Origin: an uncultured Mollicutes bacterium
GTDB lineage: Bacteria; Bacillota_I; Bacilli_A; RFN20; CAG-826
Reading direction: 5' to 3'
Assembly: GCA_945935945.1 (NCBI GenBank)
Contig: CAMESA010000063.1
Location: 1 to 5,964 of the forward strand
Length of the DNA stretch: 5,964 nucleotides
Part shown: positions 5,901 to 5,964 of the stretch, piece after piece
How the letters are laid out: every line of letters begins with the position of its first letter
Numbering within the stretch: position 1 is the first letter of the stretch
Position numbers and translations under genes: made by a program
Notes under the pieces: model-generated
What the model saw: the letters and a program-made list of their open reading frames with translations, nothing else
Told to the model about the DNA's origin: nothing
Databases searched by the model: none

Positions 5901-5925
5901 TCTTGCAGTTTTGCAAGATTTTTTT
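5901..5925 (+). terminator. Intrinsic terminator of infC-rpmI-rplT, possibly bidirectional
   Basis: TCTTGCA (5901-5907) pairs perfectly with TGCAAGA (5912-5918) around GTTT, followed by seven T residues (5919-5925). An A-run at 5894-5899 on the other side would give a T-run on the minus strand, so the same hairpin could end a convergent transcript coming from the right. Confidence 0.9.
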
Positions 5926-5931
5926 ATTTTT

Positions 5932-5964
5932 TTATTTAATTACTTTTAATTCAACATTAGCAAT
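5932..5964 (-). CDS. Possible C-terminal end of a convergent gene, truncated
   Basis: Reading in from the right edge on the minus strand, one frame stays open for ten codons (IANVELKVIK) and stops at TAA (plus 5932-5934). The other two minus frames hit a stop within six codons. A convergent gene here would share the hairpin at 5901-5918 as its terminator. Ten residues are too few to identify a family or to be sure the gene is real. Confidence 0.4.
   Translation of the reverse strand: MANVELKVIK

Noticed and set aside
1..5964. Mycoplasma-type genetic code with TGA as tryptophan
   Set aside because: Tryptophans checked in IF3, the glucosidase and the four-helix protein are TGG, and no gene requires TGA read-through.

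Overview
The window comes from an AT-rich (roughly 30% G+C by eye), low-GC Gram-positive-type bacterium: Firmicutes, possibly a Bacilli, Erysipelotrichia or Mollicutes-like relative. The evidence is the infC-rpmI-rplT order behind an L20-type leader, strong AGGAGG-type ribosome binding sites, and short intrinsic terminators with T-runs. Tryptophan is encoded by TGG wherever I checked it and no gene needs TGA read through, so the standard bacterial code applies rather than the Mycoplasma code.

Layout, left to right. (1) Bases 1-55 are the 3' part of a tRNA-Arg(UCU) with encoded CCA, followed by a terminator. (2) Bases 93-962 hold no intact gene. The right part (about 582-844) is the decayed end of a regulator with a GyrI-like, AraC-type effector-binding domain, carrying a frameshift in an A-run. 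(3) Three minus-strand genes form a tight operon read from about 3995 towards 963: a GH13 alpha-glucosidase, a HAD-family phosphatase and a DUF1275 (YoaK-like) membrane protein. The gaps are 2 and 4 bases. (4) A divergent promoter region at 3945-4102 leads on the plus strand to an unrecognised four-helix membrane protein. (5) The infC-rpmI-rplT operon (IF3, L35, L20) lies behind a structured leader with mutually exclusive antiterminator and terminator stems, and ends at a strong terminator. (6) The right edge probably holds the last ten codons of a convergent gene.

The translation operon appears to have two autoregulatory layers. L20 can control read-through of the leader terminator, as established for the B. 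subtilis L20 leader. IF3 can limit its own synthesis because infC appears to start at AUA, eight bases after a perfect AGGAGG, and not at the downstream ATG that lacks any ribosome binding site. The glucosidase operon is a metabolic unit of uncertain logic; the glucosidase is the only member with a clear Shine-Dalgarno site.

I found no convincing new biological system. The best leads are the AUA start of infC, the leader architecture, the glucosidase/HAD/DUF1275 gene set, the orphan membrane protein and the regulator pseudogene.
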